From Gossypium raimondii (Eukaryota; Streptophyta; Magnoliopsida; Malvales; Malvaceae), in assembly GCF_025698545.1 (NCBI RefSeq), contig NC_068569.1, positions 9,858,001-9,922,000 of the forward strand: DNA of 64,000 nt, given 5' to 3'. The position numbers were made by a program, and so were the translations under genes. Positions 46,181-59,505 of this stretch are shown piece after piece. How positions within the stretch are numbered: position 1 is the first letter of the stretch; each line of letters begins with the position of its first letter. A model generated the notes under the pieces. The model did no database searches and was not told where the DNA came from. It was given only the letters and a program-made list of their open reading frames with translations.

Positions 46181-49165
46181 TCAGCTTATCAATTCCTCCA
46201 TTAAGCCCTATTGAAACAAATAGTGAGAAATGAGTCAGGATTCAGTAGTTTCTTCACGATATAAAGCTTACTAACTGGAAAAAAGCAACCCACCCGTGCA
46301 ATGTATTGCTCTGCATCAGTTCGTTTCAGAAAGTGCATTGAGTGGCTAGCAAAATTGGCAGATTTATCACTAAGAATTATTCCACTTCCCAAATCTTCAA
46401 GCACTCTTACCTTGATGTAGGGATCTTTCGGAGGCACCATATCCTGAAAAAAAACAAACCGATAACTTCAGCCATTGCAATCTAGGTCACACTCAACAGA
46501 TGCTTTTCAATGCTTTGTGAGAAGGAAAGGAAGACAGCTTGTACTTATTACCCTGTTTTCATAATCGTAACCGTTTTCATAGTTCTTTGTAAGTAACAAC
46601 TGAATCATAATCTAAAGGCCTCCATTTTAATTTTTAACCTTAGAAGGTTTGCCATTCGCATGGAGATAAACCTAGATTCCTAAGTTCTTATGGTAAAATG
46701 TTTAATTCATATGAGAAGATAGACATTACCACATTCACATCAAGACTCAGCTGTGACATGTACATTTTCAAAGATTTAGAATGATCTTTGAAATACTGTT
46801 CCTCTGAGTCACTGAACTTCTCCTTAATTTCACATGGAAGCTCATGAAGCAGCCCTACCTTCCATGCCAAATCTCGAATAATTTCAGCTCGGTTGTACCT
46901 GTATAAAATTTAGCAGCTGATAACAATAAATTTCATCTAAACACTCAAATTAGCAAGAAAGGTGATATACTTACACGTATGCCATTAGGCAACGCTTGTT
47001 GCGAATTAAAGAAAGGTGATGGACGAGTGCTCCATAATGATCTGCATTTCTAGCTGTTTGGACTTCTAGTCCCTCCTCTTGCATTTTCCTATCATAACAT
47101 AAATCATGTTAAAGGCAGAAGTGAAACTAGAATTTGAAACCAACCCCCAAGCGAATCCATAATAACAATAGTAAAGCAGCATCCCCAAGAGTATATTTTA
47201 CATCCTATAGCCAAAATCTTCAGAGAATACTCCATTACAGTACTTTTTTTCAACCTCAAGCTCCACTGGAAGTTCAGACAACACCACCTACTGCAACTAG
47301 TACCATTGGAATTGAGCATTGAGTTTAAGATATTAAAGCATACAGAACTAAACCTCTAGGAAGTGGTCATGGCTAAAAACAAGCCTAGGATGTAGTAGGA
47401 AAGACTTGGAGAATAGAGATGCTGATTCATTGAATAAATAAATGGAAAAAGGCAGCAGATGTAATTGCACTAAAGAGGGGGACAAAGATGGATTAAGAAA
47501 AAGAGAAAAGGCTAAAGAAGCAAAATAGCAACAAGGATTACCTTATCAATGACTGAAGTGCATTATGATGCTCATTGCATTCTTCAGCTACTCGTTCAAA
47601 CAGCTCTTCCTGTGAGATGACATCACATACAACAATTTAAAAAACAGCACAAATCTATTTACACCACAGCTTTGACAGCATAATTCATGAATTTTTTTTC
47701 TGAAATAAAATTATCAAATATGATGAGGTAAGGCTAAAAAAAATAAAAAATTATCACTAATAAAAGTTCAATATTTAAGTATTTTTATTCCATTAATAGC
47801 AATAAAAATAAAAATAAAAATAAAATCTTTCAATTTCATTGTTTTCATTCGGGTTTTATTTATATTTTGAAATTTTAATTATTAATATATTAATATATTT
47901 TAATTATGTTAACAACTTAAATCACGTTAATTTAAATCGATTAAATAAAAATAAAATATTTCATAAATTAAAAATAGATAAATGTACTATGCATACAAGA
48001 TTAAAATTTAGTGTATATATATAGAAAGATGCATTCTGAAAAATTAAAAAAGGGAACTTTTTTAGAAAAAAAAGTGAGATGGCTAAGAACCTCGAATCTG
48101 ACAAATTCAGACCCTCCGATCAGTTAGGATTAGAATTTTTTTTAATTGAGTTAATGATGAATCAAGTCCGGTGAAATTAGGGGAAAAAAAAAGTCGAAAT
48201 CGGGTTTGAAATCCACCCACCTCGATATATTTACAAAAAAAAAAAAACGATTGTAAATTAAGTTTTTGCTTTTAATAGATAAATAAATATTAAATTTTAA
48301 TTACAAACTCAAAAGAAATTTAAATTTTTTTACTTCAAAATAAAAAATAAAACAATTAAAAAATATAATCTTAATTGCTTTAAAATAAAATAATAAAACA
48401 ATTAACAAATATACTCTTATTTGCTTCAAAATAAAAAATAAAACAATTAAACTAAATTCAAAAGTCAAATCGAAATTAATTCTCTACTAAAATTTGAATT
48501 TAAGTTGGATGAATTCTTTTTTAAGAATCGAGGTTGAGTCAAGGTGGATCCCTCAAGGTTTAGGTTGGGTCAAGTAGGCAAAAATTCACCCCACACCATA
48601 CTCTTTCAAGTTCTTCAGCATTTTCTCCTCCCATGTTCTCCTTATTCCAACTCTCCGTCCCGATTAACGGAACTGACTTCCATTGCATCCACTACTCTTT
48701 TCTTTGTGCCCCTGTATCAGCACCATCCCTACGAAAAACACTTGCGAAAATTGACGTAAACTAATGTTCTCTCGACGTTTCAGTTCCACATACTCGAGGC
48801 ATTTATGCTGGCTGCGTTTTAGGCATGCAAAGATTCTGGAATTTATGCCGAAAATAAAAATAACATATCTATACTAGACTACCCATTAGCCTTCGGATGT
48901 ATTATATCGTAAGCGCATATAATGCGCACGGCACAAACACACAAATTCAAAGAGAATAAACATACCCACCAACCAAATTTTCAAGCAAATTTTCAATTAT
49001 ACTTAATCAGGTCCATTCATTTCCAAATTATTGTTGCGTGTGCAAGAAAATAATGTATACACACAAAAGTGAGAAATCAAGCAGACTTACGTTGAAAATC
49101 TTGAGATGCCCTTTTTCACTACCGGCAAACTCTTTCACCAACTGATACGCCTTTCTGCCGTGCAT
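46181..49165 (-). CDS. PSF1: GINS complex subunit PSF1, 6 exons
   Basis: Exons (minus): 49165-49091, 47609-47542, 47088-46975, 46898-46730, 46443-46294, 46207-46181. Phases agree and give 200 residues, the usual PSF1 length. The start reads MHGRKAYQLVKE; then GHLKIFNEELFERVAEECNE, the SLIRNKRCLMAYVYNRAEII helix typical of PSF1, WKVGLLHELPCEIKEKFSDS, MYMSQLSLDVN, and a C-terminal beta domain PPKDPYIKVRVLEDLGSGI ending EQYIARGLMEELIS. PSF1 joins SLD5, PSF2 and PSF3 in the GINS ring, which with CDC45 and MCM2-7 forms the CMG replicative helicase. Intron 1 is about 1.5 kb. A 5'UTR intron (49166-49406) ends at the ATG. The donor after exon 5 (CGG|GTGGGT) is weak. The last exon is only 27 bases. 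Confidence 0.95.
48332..48450. repeat. About 48-bp tandem repeat in PSF1 intron 1
   Basis: Two full copies and one partial copy of CTT(C/T)AAAATAAAA, then AATAAAACAATTAA and a TCTTA(A/T)TTG-type end. Confidence 0.7.
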
Positions 49166-49495
49166 CTTAAAGATGAAACTTTAACCACCCCTTCAAATAT
49201 ATTTTACCTTCAAAATCGAACAATCTTTGAGACATTTCACCGAACACGTTGCATAAATTTTCTTTTAATTCCAAAAAAAAAAAGAAAAAGAAAAAAAAAG
49301 CGATTATGCTTTAAGAACTGTGAAACAGAGAAGAAGCAAAGAAGGAGATATTGGAAAAGTTGAGAAAATAATAAAATAGGTTTTAGAGAAAATAAAGAGT
49401 AGATACCTGTTTTGGGGTGTTTGGGAGAAATGAAAGTGCGAGAAAGTGAAGAGAAAAATCAAGTAGATATATGGATCTAACAGCAAGGCAGAGGT

Positions 49496-49536
49496 TTTGG
49501 CGGCTGATTTATTTGAATTCTTAAATTTAGCGCCAA
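49496..49536 (-). promoter_or_regulatory. Two E2F-like sites upstream of PSF1
   Basis: TTTGGCGG (49496-49503, plus strand; fits WTTSSCSS) and TTGGCGCTAAA (minus strand, about 49536-49526) lie just upstream of or at the likely PSF1 transcript start. E2F sites drive S-phase expression of replication genes in plants. Confidence 0.6.
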
Positions 49537-49539
49537 CTC

Positions 49540-50973
49540 TTATATTGGGCTTTTCGTGCTTCTCACTGGATCACCAGCCCTGTAACGGATTTGGTACGTT
49601 TTAGATTTTATAAATGAGATTGAAATTTTATTGTACTTAAGAATCAAATAAATATTTAAAAAGAAAAAAGAAAAATATTATTTTGAATTAATAACTAATT
49701 TAATAACATATATTATACTCTCAAAAAGAAAAACATGAATTAAAACTCTAAAAATAATATTATTAAATCCAAAAATCAACTAAGTGAAAAAAAAGAATAA
49801 AATGAAAGACAAGTTTGGTGGAATGAGTGACGTAAGTTAGTAATTAATGATTATTCCATTGGGTTTGTAGTTGTAAAGAGAAAATGAAGGTAGTTGTTCT
49901 TTCGATCAAACATGGCAACTGGCAAAGACGATACTGCAGTGCCTGTCATACATTGGCCGATGGTATTACGAGAAATTTGATTTTGGAGTTAAAATTATAA
50001 AGTAATCAATAAAGGAGAATTTAGACTTCACCTCTCACATTGCCCACCAAATGTGAACACTGAACATCCCAATCAAAACATGGGGACCATCACACAGAAT
50101 TGTTCCCTTTGGCTTTTATCATGTAGGTGGGGGTAACAAATTTTCATCCATATCTTTCATTTTGTCCAATTTATTGACTTTCTTCAATGTGCCATCTTCC
50201 ACAATAAATATTTCTCCAAACTAGTCCATTTCACAATGAAATTTCCTTCTTTTTGGTATCTTATCAACAAAAGATATAAAATAAATTAAGTGTGTTCTTG
50301 TGGTCACTTAAGAAAAGAAGTAAATAAAATAGGGTAAATGGAAAGCTTCATTAATATTGATGAGGAAAAAGCTTGGAGTGTAATTACTTTTACATGAATT
50401 ATCATGCATGTATATTTTCCTCTTTTCCCCTACTAAAAGGAAGTGATGATATGATATGTTAGGTATTTATTTAAGCTGGAGTGAATATTTATAGAGAGAG
50501 TGAGTGTGAATTAAATGCTTAAATTTATTATAGCATATACTTTTCCATGTACCAATACTTATTACCTACGAAATTCATTCTCATGTGTCTTGATTAACAT
50601 CATTAATGAATATTATTTAAAACTTGATCGACCTTAAAAATATAAAATCGTTATTTTCTAAACTTGATCAGCATGAAGTGATAATCAGTGGGCGTTAGGC
50701 CATTGGTCGAGGCTCATTCGCCAACGTTTTTAAAAGATAATTACTGTCCTCCAACTCTTAATTATACTACTTAGTGAAATATTATGATGTCGATTATCAA
50801 AAAAAGAAACCGACTTTTTACAACTACATAAATTTTTTTATCTATACTTAAGTGAACAATTGACACTCGACAGAAAAAAATATGTAAAAAAACTTGAAAT
50901 ATTGACTCAGTTGCCTTATTGTGACTTTTTCTTAACCAAATCTTCCAGATTTCTCTATCCTCCACTCTCTCCA
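49540..50973. other. Intergenic/divergent promoter region of PSF1 and the MASS-like gene
   Basis: AT-rich, no gene. The two genes are transcribed away from each other; proximal promoter signals lie at both ends. Confidence 0.6.
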
Positions 50974-50981
50974 TATATTTA
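50974..50981 (+). promoter_or_regulatory. TATA-like box of the MASS-type gene
   Basis: TATATTTA lies 97 bases before the ATG at 51071. Confidence 0.5.
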
Positions 50982-51070
50982 CAACAAGCTCGAATATTTA
51001 AATGGAGATATTGGGTTTTATCTTTTAGTTTAATTGAAGAGAGAAGAAGCGAGAGGTACCAGCGTCCGCC

Positions 51071-51463
51071 ATGGCTGGTTTGCAAAGATCAGCGGTGTCT
51101 TTTAGGAGGCAAGGGTCTTCGGGGCTTGTTTGGGATGACAAGTTTTTGTCGGAGTTGAATCAAGGGAAACCAGAAGAGCAGCAACAAGAAGGAGACACGA
51201 AACAGCTGCAGAAAGAGGAACCAAGGCAGTTGCAAGACAGCCGTAACCCAGAAAAGTTTGACGATGTTAAGGGTGTTGCCCCCATCAACACCATCGAAAG
51301 AAACCGATCAAATGGTGAAAGACGAGGTTACCGGACTGGTGGTAAGGTATCCCCTGCTATTGACCCGCCTTCTCCAAAGGTTTCAGCTTGTGGTTTCTGC
51401 AGTGCTCTTGGGAAACAAACCAAGAATCGTAGGAAAAAGCCTCGTAAGCATAGAACAAAATAG
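51071..51463 (+). CDS. MASS-type MAPK substrate protein, single exon
   Basis: 130 residues, hydrophilic and probably disordered. Three conserved blocks identify the family: the N-terminal MAGLQRSAVSFRRQGSSGLV-WDDKFLSEL; a central IERNRSNGERRGYRTGGKVSP; and the C-terminal PPSPKVSACGFCSALGK followed by a basic tail NRRKKPRKHR. The SP sites in KVSPAIDPPSPK are the expected MAPK phosphorylation positions. Between the blocks is a Gln/Glu-rich stretch. Homologues (recalled as At1g80180 and At1g15400) are MAPK substrates that affect stomatal cell numbers; this function is known for Arabidopsis and only inferred here. The Cys pair CGFC may bind metal or be lipidated, which is speculative. Confidence 0.92.
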   Translation: MAGLQRSAVSFRRQGSSGLVWDDKFLSELNQGKPEEQQQEGDTKQLQKEEPRQLQDSRNPEKFDDVKGVAPINTIERNRSNGERRGYRTGGKVSPAIDPPSPKVSACGFCSALGKQTKNRRKKPRKHRTK

Positions 51464-54017
51464 GCTTTTTTTTGCCTATCCTTTTCTTGTATTTGCCGGT
51501 AACCGGAGTTGGAAATTCCGGTGAACTTGATTGGTATATTGGTATACCAATATATGGTCTTTTAGGCTTTTTTTCTTTAGCCCATCTCCGTGAACTGAGA
51601 TGCGGACTTTAGGAAAGAAAGAATAGATCGTTGTCTTGTTTTTTCTTTTGGGTGTTTCAAGTTTTGATCTTTTTATGTTCTGTTAGCGATTACTGTTTTC
51701 TGTTTTATTCAGAAAAATGTGGTTTGGATTGATATGTAATTAAACGAATCTGTAAATGTTTCACTATTTGGGTCACGATGATGAGACAAAATTTCATGAT
51801 GAACAGAAGGCAAAATCTTGATTCACACTCATCTCTTGGCATCTTGGTTTTATTTTATCTACTTTTGTTATTCTTTTTCTTTTTGGATATAGCAGTATCA
51901 AAACAGTTTTAAAATTTCTGGGTTGTGGAGGGTTTTTCTCTGTCTCAATTTGTGGTAAAAACTAAAAATTTAATGAAAAAGGTGAGTTTGCAAGAGAATC
52001 TCTTCCCTGTTCTGTTCTGTTTTTGTTTTGTCAGAAAAAAAAATTCAGGAATTTCTAGGGATCATCAAAAACAGGGGAGAGTGGACCCATTTAACCAGGT
52101 TGCCCCCACCTGTTTGTTTGTTGATGCTTTTGCATATGCATCAAAGTTACTTCTTGGTTGCATTAATGTACTTTTAATTATTGGTAATTCAGAGATGCAC
52201 TTAAAACCCCTCTCTGCTTTGGTTACTCTTAGGAAGCTCTGAATACCATGTGTGTTACATAGCTGATCTCATTCATTGATTCATTTAATTATTTGGAAGA
52301 ACCCAAACTTGATTACCTACCAAAATATTATGGCATAAAACTCCAATCTCTAATCTTATCAATCCAGGTCATAAATTAAAGCCATTCATATAAAATGTTC
52401 AAGCACCCACAAAAGAAAAAGCACAATTTAAACTTAAATTAAAATTAATGCATTCAATTTATTACATCATTTTTTTTTGAATTACAAAAGAAAGGCAAAA
52501 TTCTACTTACCACATTATATATATCTCGGAGCAATTGCAAGTAAAATTTGGTATGATGATATTAGAGAGTAAGACGATAACTAAATCCGAGAATTATATA
52601 TGAAGAGAAAAAAAAAGAATTATTTAAACTACATTTGTATTTATAGAGACTGGTAAGCAACGGATGAATAATTAACTTGTAACCAATACTGTAACTGTAA
52701 AAAACTTCTATTAACTGAATGGTACGTGTGCTAACAGATGATATTGGAGACCAACGCAGAACAATTATGCATGGTGGAACTCCAACATCAATTTTGACAA
52801 TCCACTATGAAGATTTTTACAATTAAAAACTGCTTAATTCTGCGTGTTAAACAGATAAAGGATTGATGCAAAATGTGTGAGATGATGTAATAATAAATCA
52901 TGTGAAGAGTCCATTGTCGCCTTTCTCACGTGTGCTTGAAATGAGGCAAAGGAGTCGTAAAAATGGAAGGAAAATGACGAAGGAGCGGATCCTCTAAAAT
53001 CCAAGGATTTGTTTCCTTCTTTTTATCTCTTTCAGAGTTCCCTCATTTCTTCTTTCTTTTGGCACAGACACAATAATTAATTATTAGTTATTAATTATGC
53101 ATCACCTAAATAGTTGATTTATCTCAATCTTCCATCCACAGCCTTGGCCCATTATACGATAAGGATGTGAATGATGTTGCTTGCATGTTGAATTATAGAT
53201 AGATGACCCACAGCAACTATTTCCAGTGTGTGAAACTAAACTTTTCCATTTGATGATGAAGGTGGAATGTACTAGGAGGATGCTTCCAGCATCATCACCC
53301 CCTTTATCTTTTTTTTGCCTCTCATACTTCATTATTTCTTGGGTTTTTCGTTTTCTATTTTTCAATTCAATCTTCCTCCACCCCCCCCTGTTTTAGTATA
53401 TATTATTAAAATACATATTTTTGTGTGGTCATTTTCACTATTTAAAGAAAACCATTTATATTATATAAATTAAAAGATATCATAATACATTATTGCATAT
53501 AAAACTAAATAAAATAAACTAATAGAGTTGAATAAATTGATTTATTCAATTATCTGTTTCCAAATAAACTATTTTTTAATCGACCAGAACCAAAATTGAT
53601 TGATTTTTTTAAAGCTCATCCCTACATTGCACCAATGCCCAATATAGCTCACAATCGTCATGGGCTTTTTAATCTTCTTCAATAAAAATCAGGGCTGGGA
53701 TCTACAAGGTATCACTGATACCTTCATTCTATAAAGATCAGTTTCATTCTTTCAAAAAAATAAAAAATAAAAATTCAGTTTCAACATTTCAGGAACATGG
53801 GATCCACAGCTGAAAATCCGATATATAAAAATGCAGAGTAAAACCACAGTTGCTGAAGCCTACTTCACTACACTTCTTTCTGCCATAAATTATCGAATTG
53901 TAATTTTTGTTCTGTGTATAAAAAAGCAAGAAATGGCCGATACCAAGGAGAGGGTAGAAGCGTTGGCAATTGTAGGAGGATTTCCTTGTAGATTTGGCCA
54001 ACCCTTCAACTTGCTGA
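51464..54017. other. MASS-like 3'UTR, spacer, and SEC11 3' region
   Basis: The first 250-300 bases look like 3'UTR. From about 51800 to 53800 no gene is supported; short frames there have no recognisable motif. It is AT-rich with a C-run near 53382. Confidence 0.55.
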
Positions 54018-57000
54018 TCAGTCTTTAGAAGTTATAACAAGCAACCCCAATGCTCCAATCAGAATATACTGCAATGATGAAAAGAATCACTAGCAAGTTT
54101 TGATGAAGGAAAGGAGTATTGTATAATATGGATAATCATTGATGTTACAGGTAAACCTGGGCATAACTGTAGGGAAATGGTTTCCTACTTTAAGCAAAGC
54201 AATGTCATTTAACATACCTTGATAATTGGTTTTTCAGTCATGATTATGGTTACCCAACCAACATAAGGCAAGAACCTGCAATCGAGGAAAGTAATCAGAA
54301 AACTTTGGTTTTGTTCTTCTTGATCTAAGGGTACAACAACCTTTTGCTTGAAATATGACATGTTGAGATTAATTAATCAGTTGGAACCCAAATTTCAAAT
54401 GAAAGCAGCAATGCTGTCCCAAAGGAATTGCCCTATCTCCATAATAAGCATGTATGAAAATATATACACGTGCATCTGTGTGAACTCTTGAGATGGACTA
54501 CTATGGATTTTGAAGACAACCATACATGATGAAAAATGATATCCATCAGCTCCATGTACACAAATAGAACTATCAAATGTGAGAGGCTTACCCCACAGCT
54601 CTGCCCATGATATGGTGCCGATGAAGCCATTGCTGACCTTGAGCATATAAAAGCCTGTCATCCCCATAATTGTTGTCTCCTGAAAATGAACAAATAAAGG
54701 AAGAACATTTAAATACCAAACAATGCAATTCTGGTTATTTCTAACAACCTTAATCTTAATTCAAATAAGCTGTCACCTTTGGTGAGGACATCAACTTCTC
54801 CAGTATCTTGCCTTTCATGGACCTAAAATAATATTTAATATCAAAATTCAAAAGATGGCAGATCATGCTCTTAGATAAATCTGTTAAAAATAATAAGTTT
54901 TGTCTATGAAAATTAGATTCTTTAGATCATTATCTCAAACCAAACCTTTAGCAAAAAGAACTTGGTCATCCACTATTTAAGACTAATCAATTGATCAATC
55001 ATGTACCAATTGATCGACCAAAATCATGTTCCTCACACACTGACTATTATATGAGACTAACTGTTCACAACCATACTAGCAAATTTAATAAATTGATTTT
55101 ATGCTCCTATTCAATGTTAAAGTGAAAATAGTGGTTGCTAACATGCATGAAATGCCCATACAGAGATGACAACAGCAACTCTTTAAAGTTTCAAAATCAA
55201 TTGAAAACCACTTTTTGCCATCATATGATGCATACACCTTAGTCCAAGATCAATAAAATAAGTGAAAAATATCAAAATGCTACCTTAATTACACGATGGA
55301 CAATTGGGATTTCACGGCCCTGAGAAATCCACAGTACGGGAAATGAATTAGCAATAGAGCATTAAGGAAAAAACACCGGTATCAACAATAAAAAAAATAC
55401 AAAACTTACAAACAAATAAAAAGTAAAAGAAAGGGACTTACATCAACATTAAAAACAACAATCTCCCCTGCACGAATAGGATCTTTACTCATGTGCAAGA
55501 ACAAAATATCCCCCTGCATATGATACAATCCTCACTAGTTAAGCAACAGCTACAAATAGGGGCATCTAAATGAACAATAATGATCAGACATGTCAAGTAG
55601 GTTCATAGAAGTGTTCATATAAAATATAATAACCTCCATTATGATCTTATTACACATCCAAAGCAAGTAACTCATTAAATTGAATGACATGAACATGATT
55701 AATCACAGATTGCCGACCATAACTAGCAGAGTATAGTTGTCATCAATGCATACTTTAGTTTGTCCAGAGACATTTCCATGATAATGGTAATATACAAGTA
55801 AAAAACGGATATTGACTTCAGGGGAAAATAGATCGAAGTAATAAAAGTGACACATGCTATTAGTCAAAGCTTTAAGTTACAAGCTAGAATTTTAAAGCCA
55901 TAAGATCTTCATTCTCAAACTATCTTAGGTTTCTTTCTAAAATAACAGAGTATATAATCTGAAGTCTGAACTTCTCTAAACGACAGGATATCCACTCTAA
56001 AGTGGAGAACCAACAATTCTGATCAGAAGGAAACATTTCCTTCCTACTGGGTGAGCCATAAAGAAAAATCTTACAGTGGCAAACTCTCGGTAGCTTAAAA
56101 AGTGACATGAAAGAAATAACCATAGTGCATGGAAGAATATAACATCAATCATAGTTTCCTGTATTCTAACTCATAGATTCTGGAAAAACATTCTTTGCTT
56201 GACTGCAAAGTGGTATAAGGTTACAATTAAGGTTGCAAGACACACCAAAATCATTTAAGCATTTGCTTCTTTAAGTTCACTTACTCTCTTGAAGCCAGGT
56301 TCCATACTTCCAGAAAGAACAACCACAACAGGAGATTCACTGCCAGTGATGCACATCAATGCCTTCCATATTATAAGGGCTGATGTAACGATCATACCTG
56401 GAACACAAAGGCTTCCTGTATGATTAAAATCTCACAGGGAGGATAACTAATGACAACAACCTTTCAAACTTGTTTATTCGAGAATGCAAGGCATGCCGTA
56501 CTAACAGGACTTGAATAGATATATCTTAAACTCTCGAACATGTTAATTCAGCTTTGATCAAAATAAAAGAAATTAAAAGGTAGATATACTTGTATCAAAA
56601 TCTTAATTTGTGATCAATATCTAGATTTCAAGTTCTTAATCTTCACCCAAATTAAGTACATTTGGGATCAATACGAGTTAAAAGAAAGAAAAAGTATAAA
56701 ATAAAATAAAAAAAGAAAAGAAAAGAAAGAGATTTCTTGTTTTAGGCTTGAAAGTCACTAGGAGTCATCTTCAAGTAAATTGGCAGTCAACACCAGTAAC
56801 CCATTAAACAAACTCAGAAACAAAACAGGCTCCTCCACTCTGGATCTATCCAAAACAAAAAGATTTAAAAAAAAAAAAAAAGGTTTTCGATTCGTAAAGG
56901 GTAATGCAATTTGGCTTGGGTTTTTCCAAAAAGGTTAAAAATTTATCTCAATTTAAACTAAAACAAGTTGAGAGAATTATTAAACTGAGAAAACCAAAGG

Positions 57001-57132
57001 GGATTTATGACATTCAGGGCAACATATATTAGCAAAACCATTAAGAAACGTACCAAGACTGACAGCCTGAGTGAGGAGCTGCCGGATCTGAATTGATTTG
57101 ATGGAGTCTACGGTGTCTCCGATCCACCCCAT
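54018..57132 (-). CDS. SEC11: Signal peptidase complex catalytic subunit SEC11, 8 exons
   Basis: Exons (minus): 57132-57054, 56397-56285, 55513-55442, 55319-55284, 54822-54777, 54679-54592, 54275-54218, 54068-54018. Phases agree and give 180 residues, the standard SEC11 length. The N-terminus [20 protein letters not shown] is cytosolic, followed by a signal-anchor helix (about 28-44). Box B is [19 protein letters not shown] with nucleophile Ser57; box D is [11 protein letters not shown] with His96, the Ser-His pair of ER signal peptidases; box E is [11 protein letters not shown] with the catalytic Asp among D117-D123. The hydrophobic C-terminal part contains [12 protein letters not shown] and [12 protein letters not shown]. 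It cleaves signal peptides at the ER with SPC12, SPC22 and SPC25. All active-site residues are present. Confidence 0.95.
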
Positions 57133-59404
57133 TTCTTTTATCTCTTTCTGTTTCTTGCTTCCTTGCAAAAGCCCCAGCTCCCGGCTTCACTTAGTCGTTA
57201 TATTTTGGGTTAGTGCATAATTAGCCCTAAAGTATTTTAAGTCTACCAATTTGGTATCTGGAAAATAAACATTTTTTAATCCAATAGTCAAAATTTAATT
57301 CCCTCCAGCTAATAAATTTTACCACTTTCAAAATGTGCCTCAATGATATGAAAATACAAGGTCAGCTGATGCGGAAACCTCGAAATCCTTGAATAACTTG
57401 TAAAAAAAAAAAGTAAAAGAAATTAAAAAAGGGATCAAATTGACAAGATAAGAGAGTTCTGGGGCCTTGGAAGAATTTAACCAGAAGTTTTTTTCCATTC
57501 CCATTGTTGCGCACCCAATCGGGAGTTATAGCAGGATGTTCTTTTTAAGAAACCCTAAAAAATAGAGAAGGAAAAAATCACTTAATTCTCAAAAAAACTT
57601 GCTTTACCCAAAATTTAAAATAAAATCAACTTTTTTAAATCTCTTGTAATTTGATTCACCTTTTATACTTACATAGTAAAGTTTTTACATTAGTAATTTA
57701 GTCTATAACCTGATTCGAGTTTAGGATTATTTACCTCTTCAACCTTTGTTTTTTATTGGACAGGACTTTGAATCTTAGTTGCCTGAAATCTGTTTTCATC
57801 TATGATTAGATTGATTTAACAAAAAATCGAATGCTCAATTTATGACCAAAATTTGAAATTGGAGGAAAAAAGGTTAAAAGTTGAAAACTGAACTTTCTTT
57901 TAACAATTTTCTTTTCTGATTATTTCATTAGGTCTTGGTTCATTGCAATTATGGTTTTTTAATATTTATATATTTTCTTAATTTTTAATGTTTGAATTAT
58001 TATAACGATTAAATTAATGGAAATAAAAATGAAAGATTGAATGGATTTGACGTTTGATGTAGAAATTGAAGGTAAGAAACAATTAAGCGGAGGTGTTGAA
58101 TCCATCCCCTCAACTGACCTGATTTCCGCAGTCATTAGGAGGGAGACAGTAATACTGGTGACGGATGATAGGATTAGGAGGATTGATGAGAGATATCTTG
58201 GAATATGATATCCACAACCTCCCTGTTTTAATTAGTACACCAACAAAAAGACCAAAGTGGAAAGAGTGAGATGGATACTGTTGAAATACCGGCCATGTAT
58301 TTCTTCCACTTCTGCATCGCTACCATCCTTTCCCAACACTGGAAATAAACTCCAAATGTTATTACTATTCACTTTTAAAAAATAAAAATCAAACGATTTC
58401 TAACCATGGTAACAGGTTGCCTAATTAATGACCATACCGTATACCCGCAGTTCACTCTGGTAATATTCACTAGTTAATTTTAAAAAAAATTCAAACTGAA
58501 GTAATGGGAAAAGTAGATGTGTCCCAAAATATAATTATATATTTTTATTTATAGTAATTATATTCAACTTAATTATTCAGACTAGAGTTCAATTTCACAA
58601 ATGAAAAACAAAATTATGAATAAGGTTTTATCTAAAAAAATATAATTGGGAATCGTCCATCAACAGTTTCATAATCTATTACATTAAATATCTTGATTAT
58701 CCAACTCTCAACAACAGGAAAAAACCTTATTTTCATTTTAAATAAAATTTATATCTTTAACCAAGCAATATATTTTAAATAAAATTTACTACCCATTTCA
58801 TCCAAGCATGTTGTTTACTTTTAAAAGAAAGCAATATATTTTAATTCTATAACAAGAGTTCATATGTTAAATTCCTTTCTATTATACATGGGACATACAT
58901 ATTCTTAAAACTCTACTTTCTTGTAAGTACCGATTTATATTTTCCTTATATTGGTAAGGCTTCTAAGATATTATTTAGGGCACTAAATATGAGTTAACAC
59001 TTTTATTTATTTATTTAGGAAGGAATCAAGCTTTACTTTTTAGTGCAGAGAAATCATGGTATACACTAATTAACTATATATGTAGTAACTTGCTATTAAG
59101 TATGAAACCACCAAACAATTGGCTTCTTCAGAAAAACTTTCACCAAGTCTAACCCTTCAAAAATCTTGATTTTGATGTTGCTGATACTTCAAATAGTAAA
59201 ATTTTCTGAAAGTAACAGTTTATCGATCGAATAATAATAGTAAAATAACAAGACATTGGGCAATAAAGAATGAATAGTAAATTTTTCGTAAAGATTAAAT
59301 TGAAAATTTGTGAAAGATGGATTAAAAGTGCAAATTGACTTCTTTCACACCTGACAGATCAGTGTTGAGTCCCGATTATTCGATATATTAAGTCAAAATT
59401 GTGG

Positions 59405-59505
59405 TTTTTTGAAAGGATCACCTTTTGTTTCATTGAAAGGAAGGCTAATGCAGCTGCACATGCTTTGGCAAGAGAAGGGTGTCGATTTTTGGAGCCACGG
59501 TACTA
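59405..59505 (+). pseudogene. RNase H-like (RVT_3) remnant of a plant LINE or host-derived relative
   Basis: The frame reads FERITFCFIERKANAAAHAL followed by AREGCRFLEPRY and a stop. IERKAN-AAHALAREG is the C-terminal helix of RVT_3 RNase H domains found at the end of plant non-LTR retrotransposons. Nothing upstream is long enough to identify the rest of the element. Confidence 0.55.

Noticed and set aside
51925-52242. 105-residue frame after the MASS-like gene
   Set aside because: No homologous motif, T-rich; probably spacer or read-through of 3' flank.
53102-53365. 87-residue minus-strand frame
   Set aside because: Low-complexity Lys/Arg start and no recognisable domain; no supporting gene signals.
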